Positions 14,267 to 23,692 are shown, counted from the stretch's first letter. The stretch: 64,000 bases of DNA from Thermomicrobiales bacterium (GCA_041390825.1 JAWKPF010000010.1:62001-126000), one strand, 5' to 3'. Notes: a model not told the origin generated them from the sequence alone. Program-made: numbers and translations.

Positions 14267-14360
14267 GTTCTGGGCCCTGAGACGACAACGGTCCAGAGTC
14301 ATCTCAGTACTCAGGACCCAGGGCTCAGGACCATCTCTGAACTTTGGACACTGGACTCGA
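14261..14360. repeat. Heptamer repeat spacer (TCCTGAG family) with facing arrays
   Basis: Three 7-base units (GCCTGAG, TTCTGGG, CCCTGAG) start in the last codons of the stress-protein gene and supply its stop. After about 28 bases a facing array (TACTCAG, GACCCAG, GGCTCAG) follows at about 14308-14331, complementary in character to the first, so a hairpin is possible. A related fragment with CACTGGACTCG lies before the nadE ribosome site. Confidence 0.7.
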
Positions 14361-14375
14361 TAAGGAACACGCCAC

Positions 14376-16271
14376 ATGCGGCTCATCAAAATCGGGCTCG
14401 GGAATATCAATGCCACGGTGGGGGCGGTCGATTCGAACGCCGATCAGGTGGTGGCGATGGCACAGGCGATGGCCGCGGAATCGGTCACGATCGGGTTGTT
14501 TCCCGAGCAGGTGATCGGCGGCTATCAACCCGAAGACCTGGTGCAATGGCAGGGGTTCGTGGAGCGGCAATGGGACGCGCTGGTCTCGGTCGCGGCGCGC
14601 ACCGCCAATCTGCCAATGGTATTGGTGGCCGGGGTCGTAATCGATCATCAAGGGTTGCACTACAACTGCGCGGCGGTGATCGCCGGGGGCGAGATCTGCG
14701 CGCTGGTTCCCAAAGAGAAGCTACCCACCTACAACGTCTTCTACGAGCAGCGGACGATGTCGCGCGGGGTGCCGTTGCACGTCGACGAGCACCGGGGGGT
14801 GCCCTTTGGCGATCTGGTGGTGCAGTTCGATTTCGGCGTCCTGGGCGTGGAGGTGTGTGAAGATCTCTGGAGCTCCGAAGGACCCATGCGGCGGCGGACC
14901 TATGCCGGCGCCGAGCTGATTGCCAATATCTCGGCGTCGCCGTTCCGGGTTGGCGTGTTCCAGACACGGCGGGAGTTGATTTCCACCCGTGCGGCGGACA
15001 ACCAGTGCACCCTGGCGTACACCAATCTGATCGGCTCGAACGACGGATTGATCTTCGACGGCGGCGGCTGGGTGAACCAGAACGGCAAGATCATGCTGGA
15101 AGCGACGCGATTCCAGCGCGGGTTCGCGACCGCCGTGGTCGATCTGGACCGCACCTTGCGCCTGCGAGCCGAGAACACGACCTGGCGCAACGACCTGCAC
15201 GACTATCTGGAAACCTTTGACGCGCCGGACATGCTGGTGATTCCGGCCGAGGATTTTTCCACTGCCGCGCAGCGGACAACCCTTACCTACCCGGTTCCGG
15301 CCCACAAGAGCTTTTTCTTGCCGGCGGACGCTCCCATGGTCTCGGCGCGAGCGCAGCTGTGCGAGGAAATTCTGGACGCGCTGGCGCTCGGGATCGGAGA
15401 CTACTTCGAGAAGAACCGGGCGTTCGCGCTGATCGGCATTTCACTCTCCGGCGGGCGCGACTCGCTCCTTACGCTCCTGATCGCGCATCGGTATGCGAGC
15501 ACCGCGCGGCCGGATGACCCAGGATCGCTGATCCGGGCGTTCTATCAACCGTCGCGGTTCTCATCAGAAGAGACCAGGATTGCAGCGCAGACGATTTGCG
15601 CCGATCTGGGCGTGCCACTGACGATCGAGTCGATCGACGATGCCTTCGAGCGCGAGATGCAGGCCGCACTGGCGATGCTGGACGAGGGGCAGACACTCAC
15701 GCCGATCACGCAACAGAACATCCAGGCGCGCATCCGGGCTCAGCGTATGTGGAACTGGTCGAATTCTGCGTCGGGTCTCTTCCTGCAAACCGGGAACATG
15801 ACCGAGAAAGCGGTGGGGTACACCACGATTGGCGGCGACCTGATGGGCGCCCTGGCGGTGCTGGCGAATGTGCCAAAGACGGTGGTGATGTACCTGCTCG
15901 ACTATCTGCTGGAGACGCGCGGGTATCCGGGCATTGCTGCGGTGCTGAAGAAACCCGCCGGTCCGGAATTGGCGCCAAATCAGACCGGCGAAGAAGAGTT
16001 GATGCCATTCAAGGTGCTGGACGCGTGCTTCTATCTCTTTGCGGGGGAGAAGATGACGCCGGCCGATGTGGAGATCGTCGTCGCTGAGATGTTCCCGGAG
16101 ATCCCGCGCGAGACAATCGATGGATACGTGGCGAAGTTTGTGCGCTTGTTCCTGCAGTCGATCTACAAGTGGGTGCAGTCGCCGTTGTCGTTGCACATCG
16201 GGAATCTGGATCTTGAGCGGGAACGGGCGTTGCAGCTGCCGGTGGTGACGAGTTCGGAGTGGACGCGGTAG
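14376..16271 (+). CDS. nadE: Glutamine-dependent NAD+ synthetase
   Basis: 631 residues. Converts nicotinate adenine dinucleotide to NAD+ using ammonia from glutamine, the last step of NAD biosynthesis. The N-terminal nitrilase-type glutaminase has the expected triad: Glu44 (FPEQVIGGYQPEDL), Lys113 (PKEKLPTYNVFYEQR) and Cys161 (GVEVCEDLW). The C-terminal synthetase has the PP-loop SGGRDS at 358-363 and FLQTGNMTEKAVGYTTIGGD downstream. Length and domain order fit the two-domain enzyme. AAGGA precedes the ATG. It appears monocistronic, between a repeat spacer and a toxin-like gene. Confidence 0.95.
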   Translation: MRLIKIGLGNINATVGAVDSNADQVVAMAQAMAAESVTIGLFPEQVIGGYQPEDLVQWQGFVERQWDALVSVAARTANLPMVLVAGVVIDHQGLHYNCAAVIAGGEICALVPKEKLPTYNVFYEQRTMSRGVPLHVDEHRGVPFGDLVVQFDFGVLGVEVCEDLWSSEGPMRRRTYAGAELIANISASPFRVGVFQTRRELISTRAADNQCTLAYTNLIGSNDGLIFDGGGWVNQNGKIMLEATRFQRGFATAVVDLDRTLRLRAENTTWRNDLHDYLETFDAPDMLVIPAEDFSTAAQRTTLTYPVPAHKSFFLPADAPMVSARAQLCEEILDALALGIGDYFEKNRAFALIGISLSGGRDSLLTLLIAHRYASTARPDDPGSLIRAFYQPSRFSSEETRIAAQTICADLGVPLTIESIDDAFEREMQAALAMLDEGQTLTPITQQNIQARIRAQRMWNWSNSASGLFLQTGNMTEKAVGYTTIGGDLMGALAVLANVPKTVVMYLLDYLLETRGYPGIAAVLKKPAGPELAPNQTGEEELMPFKVLDACFYLFAGEKMTPADVEIVVAEMFPEIPRETIDGYVAKFVRLFLQSIYKWVQSPLSLHIGNLDLERERALQLPVVTSSEWTR

Positions 16272-16289
16272 CTGCGATCACAAAGCCAA

Positions 16290-16784
16290 ATGACGTCAAG
16301 CCATGGGGTGAATCCCCCTGACGAGCAATCGGACTCGGTTCGTCGAGTTTTCACAGTCGAGGATTCAATAGTACGCATCGCACGCAATGTGCTCTTCCTG
16401 CGGCAGGGTGAGTTAGCGACTATCGGGAGGTTACCCATAGAGCGGCTTCGCTCTTGGCCGGATCTCAAGAGTGACCGCATGATCTTGACGCACGAGCGGC
16501 TCGAACACCTCTTGTCGCGGCACCCAGAAACCAGGCACCTGCTTCCACATGTGCTTGCGACTGCTCTCGATCCGGACGAAATTCATCGGAACAGGAGCGA
16601 TGGAGAGATTGCCATCTTTTGGCGGCTCCTGGACAACGAGAGAAGCTACTATCTGCGAGCAGCAATTTGGCTACCCCTGAAAGAAGAGCTAGCCGCATCG
16701 ATACTCAGCGCGCGACAAACCCGTCACGAAGACTATGCTCGCGAAGGCCGACAAGGTCGCCTGGTGTGGAAAAGAGAAACCTAG
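16290..16784 (+). CDS. Small PBECR-like nuclease candidate (possible toxin)
   Basis: 164 residues, 19 bases after nadE with a poor ribosome site. The second half has the layout of the phage-associated barnase/EndoU/colicin/RelE-like (PBECR) families: ILTHERLEHLLSRHPE, then ALDPDEIHRN, IAIFWRLLDNERSYYLRAA and a basic tail. This assignment is by pattern only and could be wrong; the safe statement is a small basic protein with a His-rich helix and a beta-rich core. It has a decayed relative on the opposite strand at 16984-17153, showing it belongs to a repeated family. No obvious antitoxin gene lies next to it. Confidence 0.5.
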   Translation: MTSSHGVNPPDEQSDSVRRVFTVEDSIVRIARNVLFLRQGELATIGRLPIERLRSWPDLKSDRMILTHERLEHLLSRHPETRHLLPHVLATALDPDEIHRNRSDGEIAIFWRLLDNERSYYLRAAIWLPLKEELAASILSARQTRHEDYAREGRQGRLVWKRET

Positions 16785-16897
16785 CTGCCTGGCGGGGCTC
16801 CTCGTTCCCGCATAGCCTTACCTTTTCAGGTTGATCCGACCGTAGATAGGAGACTCTCTACCTCAGGCAGCCAGCACTCTTATCTTACTTCTTCGTG

Positions 16898-16987
16898 TCA
16901 ATTCAGCGTTCGAAGAAGCTTGCCGAACCAGCAACGTCCACCTGCATGTTTCTCAATTGGAATCACATTTGCGTCGGCTTTGCTCAC
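16898..16987 (-). CDS. Very short open frame overlapping the decayed nuclease gene
   Basis: GTG at 16987 overlaps the TGA of the pseudogene as GTGA and gives 29 residues ending GGRCWFGKLLRTLN. The coupled arrangement is what an accessory or partner gene would show, but there is no family match I recognise and the upstream gene is broken. It may be only a relic or chance frame. The rest of the 16785-17233 spacer outside this, the pseudogene and the 52-base repeat shows nothing recognisable. Confidence 0.2.
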   Translation of the reverse strand: MSKADANVIPIEKHAGGRCWFGKLLRTLN

Positions 16988-17153
16988 GTTCGCACCTCAC
17001 CGAAGTCTTTGCGCCTTGCGCGCCATGCACTCATGACCGAGTGATGCAACGCTCCGCCTTCCGAGAGCAACAACGCCACGCGTAGATAGCTGTCCTGTTC
17101 CTCGATCAGAAAAAGATCGCCACCATAGGATCACGCTTGTTGCGATGGATCTC
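16984..17153 (-). pseudogene. Decayed fragment of a PBECR-like gene homologous to 16290-16784
   Basis: On the minus strand one frame reads EIHRNKRDPMVAIFF and stops (17153-17106); shifting one frame continues GDLFLIEEQDSYLRVALLLS and then HHSVMSAWRARRKDFGE to a TGA at 16984-16986. These two pieces align in order with DEIHRNRSDGEIAIFWRL and SYYLRAA...ILSARQTRHEDYAREG of the intact gene at 16290. The copy is therefore frameshifted and lacks the first half. Its upstream edge runs into a 52-base dispersed repeat at 17170-17221, which may mark where the 5' part was lost. Confidence 0.65.
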
Positions 17154-17169
17154 ATGCGGAATCCGGGGA

Positions 17170-17221
17170 ATTGCTGAGGGGTATAGCCCAGCGTTTCAAC
17201 GGTGGGACTGCGCGGAGCGAT
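17170..17221. repeat. 52-base dispersed repeat, copy 1
   Basis: Matches the block at 24624-24675 over its whole length with only a few changes. The core CCCAGCGTTTCAACGGTGGG is an imperfect palindrome with one G-G mismatch, so it can form a hairpin. It lies just downstream of the DMT exporter gene and at the broken edge of the PBECR-like pseudogene. A related hairpin (CCCCACC and GGTGGGG) occurs at 47584-47603. Confidence 0.7.
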
Positions 17222-17233
17222 GGCGGGCCGTCC

Positions 17234-18226
17234 TCAAGCGTCCAGCCGGTTTCCTCTGGAAGGAATCGTGGATTTGGCGGCACGTTGGCCGATCCAGCGC
17301 GGCCCAATGCGGATGAAAAGCAATCCGCCAAGAACGAGCGCCGCGCCGATGAGCTTCCGGGGCCCGAAGGTTTCGTCGTAGAGCAACGCCGAGAGGATGC
17401 CAGCGATGACGGGGACGAGGAGCCCAAAGCTGGTGGCGACCGCAGCTCCGCGCCGGGCAATTCCGAAGTTCCAGAGCATGTAGGCCACATAGACCGGGAA
17501 GATGACCATATAGATGACCGCCAGCCAACTGCGGCCGGTCAGGTCGCCCCAGTTCTGATCGCGAGCCGCGGGAAGCGCGGCCAGCATGAGCGGAACGCCG
17601 CCAAACAACAAGGTCCAGGCGGTGTAGGTGGCGGCTGGATAGCTCGCGACCAACGGACGGTTGATGACACCGTAGACGCCGAACGCGATGGCGGCCATGA
17701 TGCAGAGCAGGTCGCCGGCGGCGGAATGCTCTCCGCCCTGTTTCTCGCTGAGAAAGATCGCGACGCCGATGACCGCGACGGCGACCCCGATCCAGGCCGC
17801 AGCGGGTGGGCGCTCGCCAATGAGCGTCAGTATGAGGATCGTGAAGAGCGGGCTGGTAGAGATCAACAGGGAGGCGGAGAAGATCGAGGTGCGGTCGAGT
17901 CCCAGATTGAAGCCGAGCTGATAGACCGTGAACCCGGCCAAACCGGCTCCAAGGTATCGGAACAGGTCGGCTCGTTCCGGGAGGGTGCGTGTCGCAGGGT
18001 TTCGCGCACGGATGACCGCCAGGATGGCGAACGCCATGGCGATCATCAGTCCGAACCGGACGAAAACGAACGCCATAACGTTGAAATGGGTGAACGCGTC
18101 CTTGGTGACGATGAAGGTCGAGGCCCAGAGCGAAACGGTAAAGAAGAGCGCAAGTTCGGGGAGAAATGCGAATTGGTGCGCTGGCCGGGAATCGATCGAT
18201 TCAGTTCGGGTGGTCACGGTTGTCAC
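17234..18226 (-). CDS. EamA / DMT-superfamily exporter
   Basis: 330 residues from a GTG at 18226 (an open frame reaches a TTG at 18268; neither has a good ribosome site). Ten hydrophobic segments in two EamA repeats: first FTVSLWASTFIVTKDAF, second GDLLCIMAAIAFGVYGVINR, with the typical GERPPAAAWIGVAVAVIGVA and LIGAALVLGGLLFIRIG ends. Members export amino acids, nucleosides or drugs, or are of unknown specificity. It is read toward the repeat-rich spacer and is not in an obvious operon. Confidence 0.85.
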   Translation of the reverse strand: MTTVTTRTESIDSRPAHQFAFLPELALFFTVSLWASTFIVTKDAFTHFNVMAFVFVRFGLMIAMAFAILAVIRARNPATRTLPERADLFRYLGAGLAGFTVYQLGFNLGLDRTSIFSASLLISTSPLFTILILTLIGERPPAAAWIGVAVAVIGVAIFLSEKQGGEHSAAGDLLCIMAAIAFGVYGVINRPLVASYPAATYTAWTLLFGGVPLMLAALPAARDQNWGDLTGRSWLAVIYMVIFPVYVAYMLWNFGIARRGAAVATSFGLLVPVIAGILSALLYDETFGPRKLIGAALVLGGLLFIRIGPRWIGQRAAKSTIPSRGNRLDA

Positions 18227-18305
18227 TTGTTCCCGGTTACCGATGACGTGCGCAGATCGCACTACCAATACGAACGATCGACGGTTTCGCCTGTGAGAAC
18301 GAAGG

Positions 18306-19073
18306 TCAGTCCACGGTGATCGTCAGGCCGTCATACGCGACCTCGACGCCATCCGGAAGAAGGGCAGAGGCGGCCACATGGCTCGTTTCGTGAGAAAGGT
18401 GGATGAGGTAGGCGCGACGAGGGGAGACGCACTCGATGAGTTCGATCGCCTCGCTGAAGCTGAGATGAGTTGGATGCGGTTTCTGACGCAGGGCGTTGAT
18501 GACGAGCGTATCGACCCCCTTCAGCAACTCGACCGACTCCTCGGGCACGATCTTGGCATCGGTGACATAGGCAAGCGGACCGAATCGGTACCCGAGCACA
18601 TTGGTGCGGCCATGAACGACGGGAATGGGTACGATGGTTTTCCCCTGAATCTCAAAGGGACCGCGCACCTCGTGCAGGGTGAGATCGGGTTTGCCTCCAT
18701 AGAAGGGGAAGATGTCTTCGAACGCATAGGCAAATCGCTCGCGCAAGACGGCAGCGGTATCGGGACCGGCATAGACCGGAAGATGCGCCTGCGCGATCTC
18801 GTTGAAGCGGCGCAACTCGTCGAACCCGCCGGTATGGTCGGCGTGGGCATGGGTGAAAAGCACCGCGTCTACCTCGCGGATGCCGAAGTTCAGCGCCTGG
18901 AGGCGGAGCTCGGTGGCGGTGTCGATGAGCAGATGGAGATTGCCCCAAACGAGATAGGCGGAGGTGCGGTTGCGGAAATCGCGCGGATCAGTGGACGTGC
19001 AAACGTCGCACTCGCAGCCGATCATGGGCACGCCGTTGGAGGTGCCGGTGCCAAGGAATGTGAGGGTGAGCAT
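18306..19073 (-). CDS. Metallo-beta-lactamase-fold hydrolase, PhnP-like phosphodiesterase family
   Basis: 255 residues. It has the metal-binding THAHADHTGG motif (His75, His77, Asp79, His80) and an N-terminal GTSNGVPMIGCECDVCTSTD with three cysteines (20, 22, 25), the structural-zinc pattern of PhnP. PhnP opens 5-phosphoribosyl-1,2-cyclic phosphate in phosphonate breakdown, but no other phn gene is present, so a general cyclic-phosphate or nucleic-acid substrate is equally possible. Later metal ligands are seen in PVVHGRTNV and LIHLSHET. It shares orientation with the DMT gene but a spacer separates them. Confidence 0.87.
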   Translation of the reverse strand: MLTLTFLGTGTSNGVPMIGCECDVCTSTDPRDFRNRTSAYLVWGNLHLLIDTATELRLQALNFGIREVDAVLFTHAHADHTGGFDELRRFNEIAQAHLPVYAGPDTAAVLRERFAYAFEDIFPFYGGKPDLTLHEVRGPFEIQGKTIVPIPVVHGRTNVLGYRFGPLAYVTDAKIVPEESVELLKGVDTLVINALRQKPHPTHLSFSEAIELIECVSPRRAYLIHLSHETSHVAASALLPDGVEVAYDGLTITVD

Positions 19074-19273
19074 CGAAAGCGGCGCGCAGTCCTGTTCGTC
19101 CGGGAAGGCCCGGTTCCTGGGCGAGTATAGCGGCCCTCGGTTCCCCGAACACCGCGCGGAGCCGGTCCGCGTGACCGGTCCGGACGGTTCGAATCACCGA
19201 GGCGTGCCCGGAGCAGATGCTCAGCCTGATTGGGTACACTGACCATGCCGACTTGCGACCCGAGAGGAGTCCT

Positions 19274-20305
19274 ATGGCCTCCCAGAAATCAATGGCAGAG
19301 CACAATCTGCGGCCAGCAGGGAGACTGGCACGTACAGCTTTGCTCGGAATCGTCTTGGGTATGATCCCGTTCACCACGATTGCCGCAGCTTGGAACCAAC
19401 CACCCGAATGCGCCGCTTTGGCTGTTTATCTCGATGAGATTGCCATCGGGAGTCATCGCGCAGTCGTCTCGACCGACGTCGGGCGAGACCCAGACGAACC
19501 ACCAACACAAGACGATTTTCGTGCTGCCGCGGAGTTCTTACGCACCTATCTTGCAGAACTGAACAGGCTCGATCCGCCCGCAGTCGCACAGACCTTCCAC
19601 GACCTTCTGGTACAGGGAGTCGAGGCGATGGCAAGCATGGTCGATGTCATGGCTGTGATCGGGTTTCTCGGCATCCTGGGTAAGGAGGAAGAAGTCGACG
19701 ACTTGACAGCGCGGATAGCTGATGAGGCGCTCGCGTTGGAACAACAATGTGCGCTTGCAATCTACGACCACGACGGCGATGGTGTCGAAGAGGTCGGAAT
19801 CGGAGCTGCGTCGATCGTCGTTTCGCCCGCGGCTACGGGCCGTAGAGACGCCCCGTTTCCCATCGGATCCACCGTCGTGTACGACGGTATCTGGAGTGTG
19901 ACCGTGATTGAGGTTACTCCGGACGGCGACGAGGATATCCTGGCGCACCACGAGCTCAACGACCCGCCCCCAGATGGTGAACACTACGTTCTCGTCAGGA
20001 TGGAAGTGACCAACGATGGCGCGGAAGGGGTCTCCTTTCCAGTCGGCCGCCTCAGGGCGGTGGGGCCATCGACTGTGGTGTATGGGCAATTCGATGATGA
20101 CTGTGGATTGGTCCCGGACGCACTCACGATTCGCGAAATCTCACCGGGGGAAACGATGAATGGATGGATCTGTTGGTCGATCCGCACAGGCGATATCGAT
20201 GGACTGGTGATGTATTCGAGTTCCGTAGCCCCGGAAGACCGTGTGTACCTGGCGTTGACAGAGTCGGACGCGGAGAAGTCCGCGGTACTGCCCGCAGATC
20301 GATGA
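19274..20305 (+). CDS. Secreted protein of unknown function, paralogue of the next gene
   Basis: 343 residues from ATG 19274 with GAGGAGT upstream. An N-terminal hydrophobic segment (LARTALLGIVLGMIPFTTIA) looks like a signal peptide or anchor. A central helical part and a C-terminal beta-rich domain follow (GIWSVTVIEVTPDGDEDILA; HYVLVRMEVTNDGAEGVSF) resembling the DUF4352 extracellular fold. Two C-terminal cysteines (DDDCGLVPDAL; MNGWICWSI) are conserved in the paralogue and may form a disulfide. Function unknown. Confidence 0.75.
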   Translation: MASQKSMAEHNLRPAGRLARTALLGIVLGMIPFTTIAAAWNQPPECAALAVYLDEIAIGSHRAVVSTDVGRDPDEPPTQDDFRAAAEFLRTYLAELNRLDPPAVAQTFHDLLVQGVEAMASMVDVMAVIGFLGILGKEEEVDDLTARIADEALALEQQCALAIYDHDGDGVEEVGIGAASIVVSPAATGRRDAPFPIGSTVVYDGIWSVTVIEVTPDGDEDILAHHELNDPPPDGEHYVLVRMEVTNDGAEGVSFPVGRLRAVGPSTVVYGQFDDDCGLVPDALTIREISPGETMNGWICWSIRTGDIDGLVMYSSSVAPEDRVYLALTESDAEKSAVLPADR

Positions 20306-20505
20306 GGTTAGTGGCTGCAATTGGCGCCTGTCCGTAGCAGACCGTAGATAGACCCACGCGACGTATGGCCATTCGCTCCGCTCTCCGGGCACCGGAATGC
20401 ATCTGTGTTCCGTATGCGGTATTTTCGGGATCGTGCGCGCAGGGGTGTCATACGAACACGCCGCGCACCATTTACGTCATCGTTGGAAGGTATCGGAGGA
20501 ACATC

Positions 20506-21516
20506 GTGAGCACCGCGGTCTGGCGCTTCTCGTTGGGTCTTATTCTCGCATTGTCGGCGGTAGGCTTCCTGGCACCCAGTCCTACCGCAGCACGGCAAGA
20601 CGCCGATTGCACCGGCATCGAGGAGTACATCGCAACGTTGGAGGCAACAGGCGAGGAGCTCGAAGAGACGTTCCCAGCATCGGATGAAGACAACCTCGAT
20701 ACCTGGACAAGCGAGCAATTCACCGCCGCCAGCGAAGCAATCACCAACGTGCAGGAAACCTTCGGAGAGATCGAACCGCCGGCGATCGCCGAAGAGTTCC
20801 ATGCGCTCTTGCTGCAACAGTTCGGGCTGCTGAGCGACGTGTTCGCCACCATGGCGACTACGGGAGTTTTCGGCATGCTGATGTTTGCCGAGCAGCTGGA
20901 AACGAACGAAACGGATCTCGATGCCGCCGCGCAGCAAATCGAAGACGCGTGCGGAGTCGAGCTGACCGACGTGATCGACGATGAAGAAAGCGCTGCGACA
21001 CCGGTGGCCGGGACCGACGAAAGCGCAACCGGCACGACGAGTACTGGCGCCGGCACCCGGGCGAACCCGATCCCTTTGGGAGAAACCGCGCGGATTCATC
21101 CGGATTGGGAGCTGACCGTGGTTTCGGTCACTCCCGATGCAACCGAGATGATCCTGGCAGAGAACACGTTCAATGAACCGCCCGCGGACGGGCAACAGTA
21201 TTTCTTGGCGACTGTGCGCCTCACCTATGTCGGAGCAACCTCCGATCAGTTCTATGTCTCGGATCTCAACGCCGTTGGGCAATCGGCAGTGGGGTACAAC
21301 CAATTCGACGATGACTGCGGCACGATTCCCAACGAGCTTCCGACGCGCGAGCTCTTCACAGGCGGAACCATCGAGGGTAATGTCTGCTGGGCGATCGCAA
21401 GCGCCGACGCGGATTCGCTGGTGCTCTACGACAACTATGGTCCGAGCGACGAGCGGGTCTATCTGTCGATGATGCCAGGCCAATCGAGCGGCACGCCGGC
21501 TGCTACCGATCGGTAG
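20506..21516 (+). CDS. Secreted protein of unknown function, paralogue of the preceding gene
   Basis: 336 residues from GTG 20506, preceded by GGAGGA. Signal peptide-like start (FSLGLILALSAVGFLAPSPT). The middle (IEPPAIAEEFHALLLQQFGL) and the C-terminal domain (DWELTVVSVTPDATEMILAE; YNQFDDDCGTIPNELPTREL) align with the protein at 19274-20305 along its length, so the pair arose by tandem duplication. The spacer between them (200 bases) contains no gene. A DUF4352-like adhesive or sensing domain is the best guess; no function is assigned. Confidence 0.75.
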   Translation: MSTAVWRFSLGLILALSAVGFLAPSPTAARQDADCTGIEEYIATLEATGEELEETFPASDEDNLDTWTSEQFTAASEAITNVQETFGEIEPPAIAEEFHALLLQQFGLLSDVFATMATTGVFGMLMFAEQLETNETDLDAAAQQIEDACGVELTDVIDDEESAATPVAGTDESATGTTSTGAGTRANPIPLGETARIHPDWELTVVSVTPDATEMILAENTFNEPPADGQQYFLATVRLTYVGATSDQFYVSDLNAVGQSAVGYNQFDDDCGTIPNELPTRELFTGGTIEGNVCWAIASADADSLVLYDNYGPSDERVYLSMMPGQSSGTPAATDR

Positions 21517-21558
21517 CAGCCGCAAAAGCCAGCTGGTTCGGGACATACGGGAGACGCA

Positions 21559-22071
21559 ATGAATCCGGTCGAATCTGCTCAGCTGATGGCTGCACTTTGC
21601 GATGCCTTGCTGCCCGGCGACGGGAACTATCCTGCGGCGTCGCTGACCGGAACGCAGGCGGTGGTGGCGAACCGGTTGCGGGAGCGCTACGGCGGAGGGA
21701 TCTTCGATCGATTGGCCGACGATCTGGCGATCGAGGGGCGGGCGTTCCCCGAGTTGTCCCCCGATGAACGGGTGACGGCCCTGCGGCGGCTGGAGAGGGA
21801 GAAGCCAGAGTTCTTCGCGTATCTGCTGATGGCAGCCTATCTGGCGTACTACGCCACACCGCCGGTGATCGAGGCGATCCGGCTCGATGGGCATATCTAC
21901 AACGATGCGCCGCAGCCGTTGGGATATGAGCTGACCCCATTTGGCTTCGTACCCGGCCGCGATTTGCCGCTGGAACCCAAGGGCTGGTTCAAGTGGACCT
22001 TCATGATGGAACGGATCGACATCTCCAGTTTGGCCGATCTGGACCTGCCGACTGGGAGGGAACGCGCATGA
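21559..22071 (+). CDS. Small partner subunit of a GMC-type dehydrogenase
   Basis: 170 residues, mostly helical (ALCDALLPGDGNYPAASLTG; FAYLLMAAYLAYYATPPVIE). This size and sequence type is usually encoded directly before a GMC oxidoreductase and resembles the gluconate 2-dehydrogenase subunit 3 group, which assembles with the flavoprotein. Its stop overlaps the next start as ATGA (22068-22071), so the two are translationally coupled. No Tat motif is visible at its N-terminus, so cellular location is open. Confidence 0.75.
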   Translation: MNPVESAQLMAALCDALLPGDGNYPAASLTGTQAVVANRLRERYGGGIFDRLADDLAIEGRAFPELSPDERVTALRRLEREKPEFFAYLLMAAYLAYYATPPVIEAIRLDGHIYNDAPQPLGYELTPFGFVPGRDLPLEPKGWFKWTFMMERIDISSLADLDLPTGRERA

Positions 22072-23692
22072 GCGCGTTCGATCCGGTCGATGTGGCGATC
22101 GTCGGTTCCGGGATGGCCGGGGCGGTAGCCGCGTTGCGCCTGGCGCAGGCGGGTCTACAGGTCGTCTGCCTGGAACAAGGGGGCTGGACGACGCCTGCGG
22201 CGCATCCGCATGCACGGCCGGACTATGAATGGGAGCGGCTGACCAGCTTCGCGACCTCGCCAACATTCGGCAGTGGGAGACGGACTATCCGGTCGATACG
22301 CGCGACGAAGCGACCCTGATGTGGAACGGGGTAGGCGGATCGACCGTGCACTACACGGGGACGTGGCCGCGTTTGCGTCCCTCGGATTTCCGCAAGGGGA
22401 CCGAACACGGCTGCCAGCCCGATTGGCCCTTCACGTACGAAGACCTGGAGCCGTTCTACGACCAGGTCGACCGCGTCAGCGGGATCGCGGGCTGCATGGG
22501 CGACCGGGCTATGCCGGAGCGGATGCCGTACCAGACGCGCCCCCTCCCCCCTGGGCCGATCGGGCCGGTGGTGGCGCGGGGGTTCGACCGGCTCGGGTGG
22601 CATTGGTGGCCGATGCCGGAAGCGATCATCGCCGATCCGTACGACGGTCGCCTGCCATGCAACAACTGCGGCAATTGCCAGTCGGGATGTCCGCGCGGAT
22701 CGCTGAACGACATGTCGTTTACCTATTGGCCCAAGGCGCTGGCGGCCGGAGCGCAATTGCGCGCCTATGCGCGGGCTGAACGGATCGCCAGCGACGACGC
22801 GGGCCGGGCAACCGGGGTCGAATACGTCGATCTCATGTCCGGGCAGCGCTTCTTTCAGCCGGCGCGGGTCGTTGTCATGGCAGCAAATGGCGTGGGCACG
22901 CCGCGGTTGCTGCTTCTTTCCGCGACGAACCGCTTTCCGAACGGCTTGGCCAACGGAAACGATCTGGTCGGACGGCATTTGATGCACCACGGACTCGCTA
23001 TCGTCGAAGGATGGGTGGACGAGATCACCGACCCGCACAAGGGGGTGGAATCGGCAGTGCTGATCTCGTCCGAGTTCGCGGAAACCGACGTTTCGCGCGG
23101 GTTCATCAATGGCTTCACGATGCACATCGTGCGCATGAACGGAGCCGGGTTTCAGGCGCTCGGGTCGCATTCGCGCAACACGATTCCCTGGGGAGCAGGG
23201 CATCACGCAGAGTTCCGGAAGAAGTTCGGGCATGGGATCAGCGTGGTTTGCATGGGGGACGATTTGCCGTTGCCGGAGAACCGGGTCACGCTCTCGGAAA
23301 CGCTGACCGATTCGTCCGGATTGCCAGCGCCGAAGATCGACTACCGCCTACATGCGAACGACCGGCGGATGATGGATTTCGCCATCGACCGGGCAGTCGA
23401 TCTGATGAACGCATGTGACGCATGGGAGATCAAGGTCAACCGCTGGGACCGCTTTGGGCGGGACTACGCGCCGCCAGCTTTCCACCTCTACGGAACGTGC
23501 CGCATGGGTGTCGATCCGGAAACGTCGGTGACGAACCAGTACGGCCAGGCATGGGAGGTTCCGAACCTCTTCATCATGGACGGGAGCCTGATGCCGACCG
23601 GCGGGGCGATCAACCCGACCTCGACGATCGGGTCGGTGGCGTTGCGCTGCGCCGATCACCTGGCGGCCAATATCGATGAGATCGCGGGTTAG
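22068..23692 (+). pseudogene. GMC-family FAD oxidoreductase interrupted by a one-base deletion
   Basis: About 541 residues in two frames. The first frame, from ATG 22068, has the FAD motif VAIVGSGMAGAVAALRLA and runs to WERLTSFATSP; near 22262 homology moves to the frame beginning NIRQWETDYPVDTRDEATLM and continues to 23692. Repairing one missing base (CCAAC for CCAAAC) gives a full GMC protein with NNCGNCQSGCPRGSLND, GTCRMGVDPETSVTNQYG and the C-terminal DGSLMPTGGAINPTSTIG. It would oxidise an alcohol or sugar. Either a recent pseudogene or an assembly error; the intact remainder favours a recent event or error. Confidence 0.85.

Noticed and set aside
20308..22266. 652-codon minus-strand frame
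   Set aside because: Antisense of the two secreted-protein genes and GMC small subunit; no ribosome site or family.
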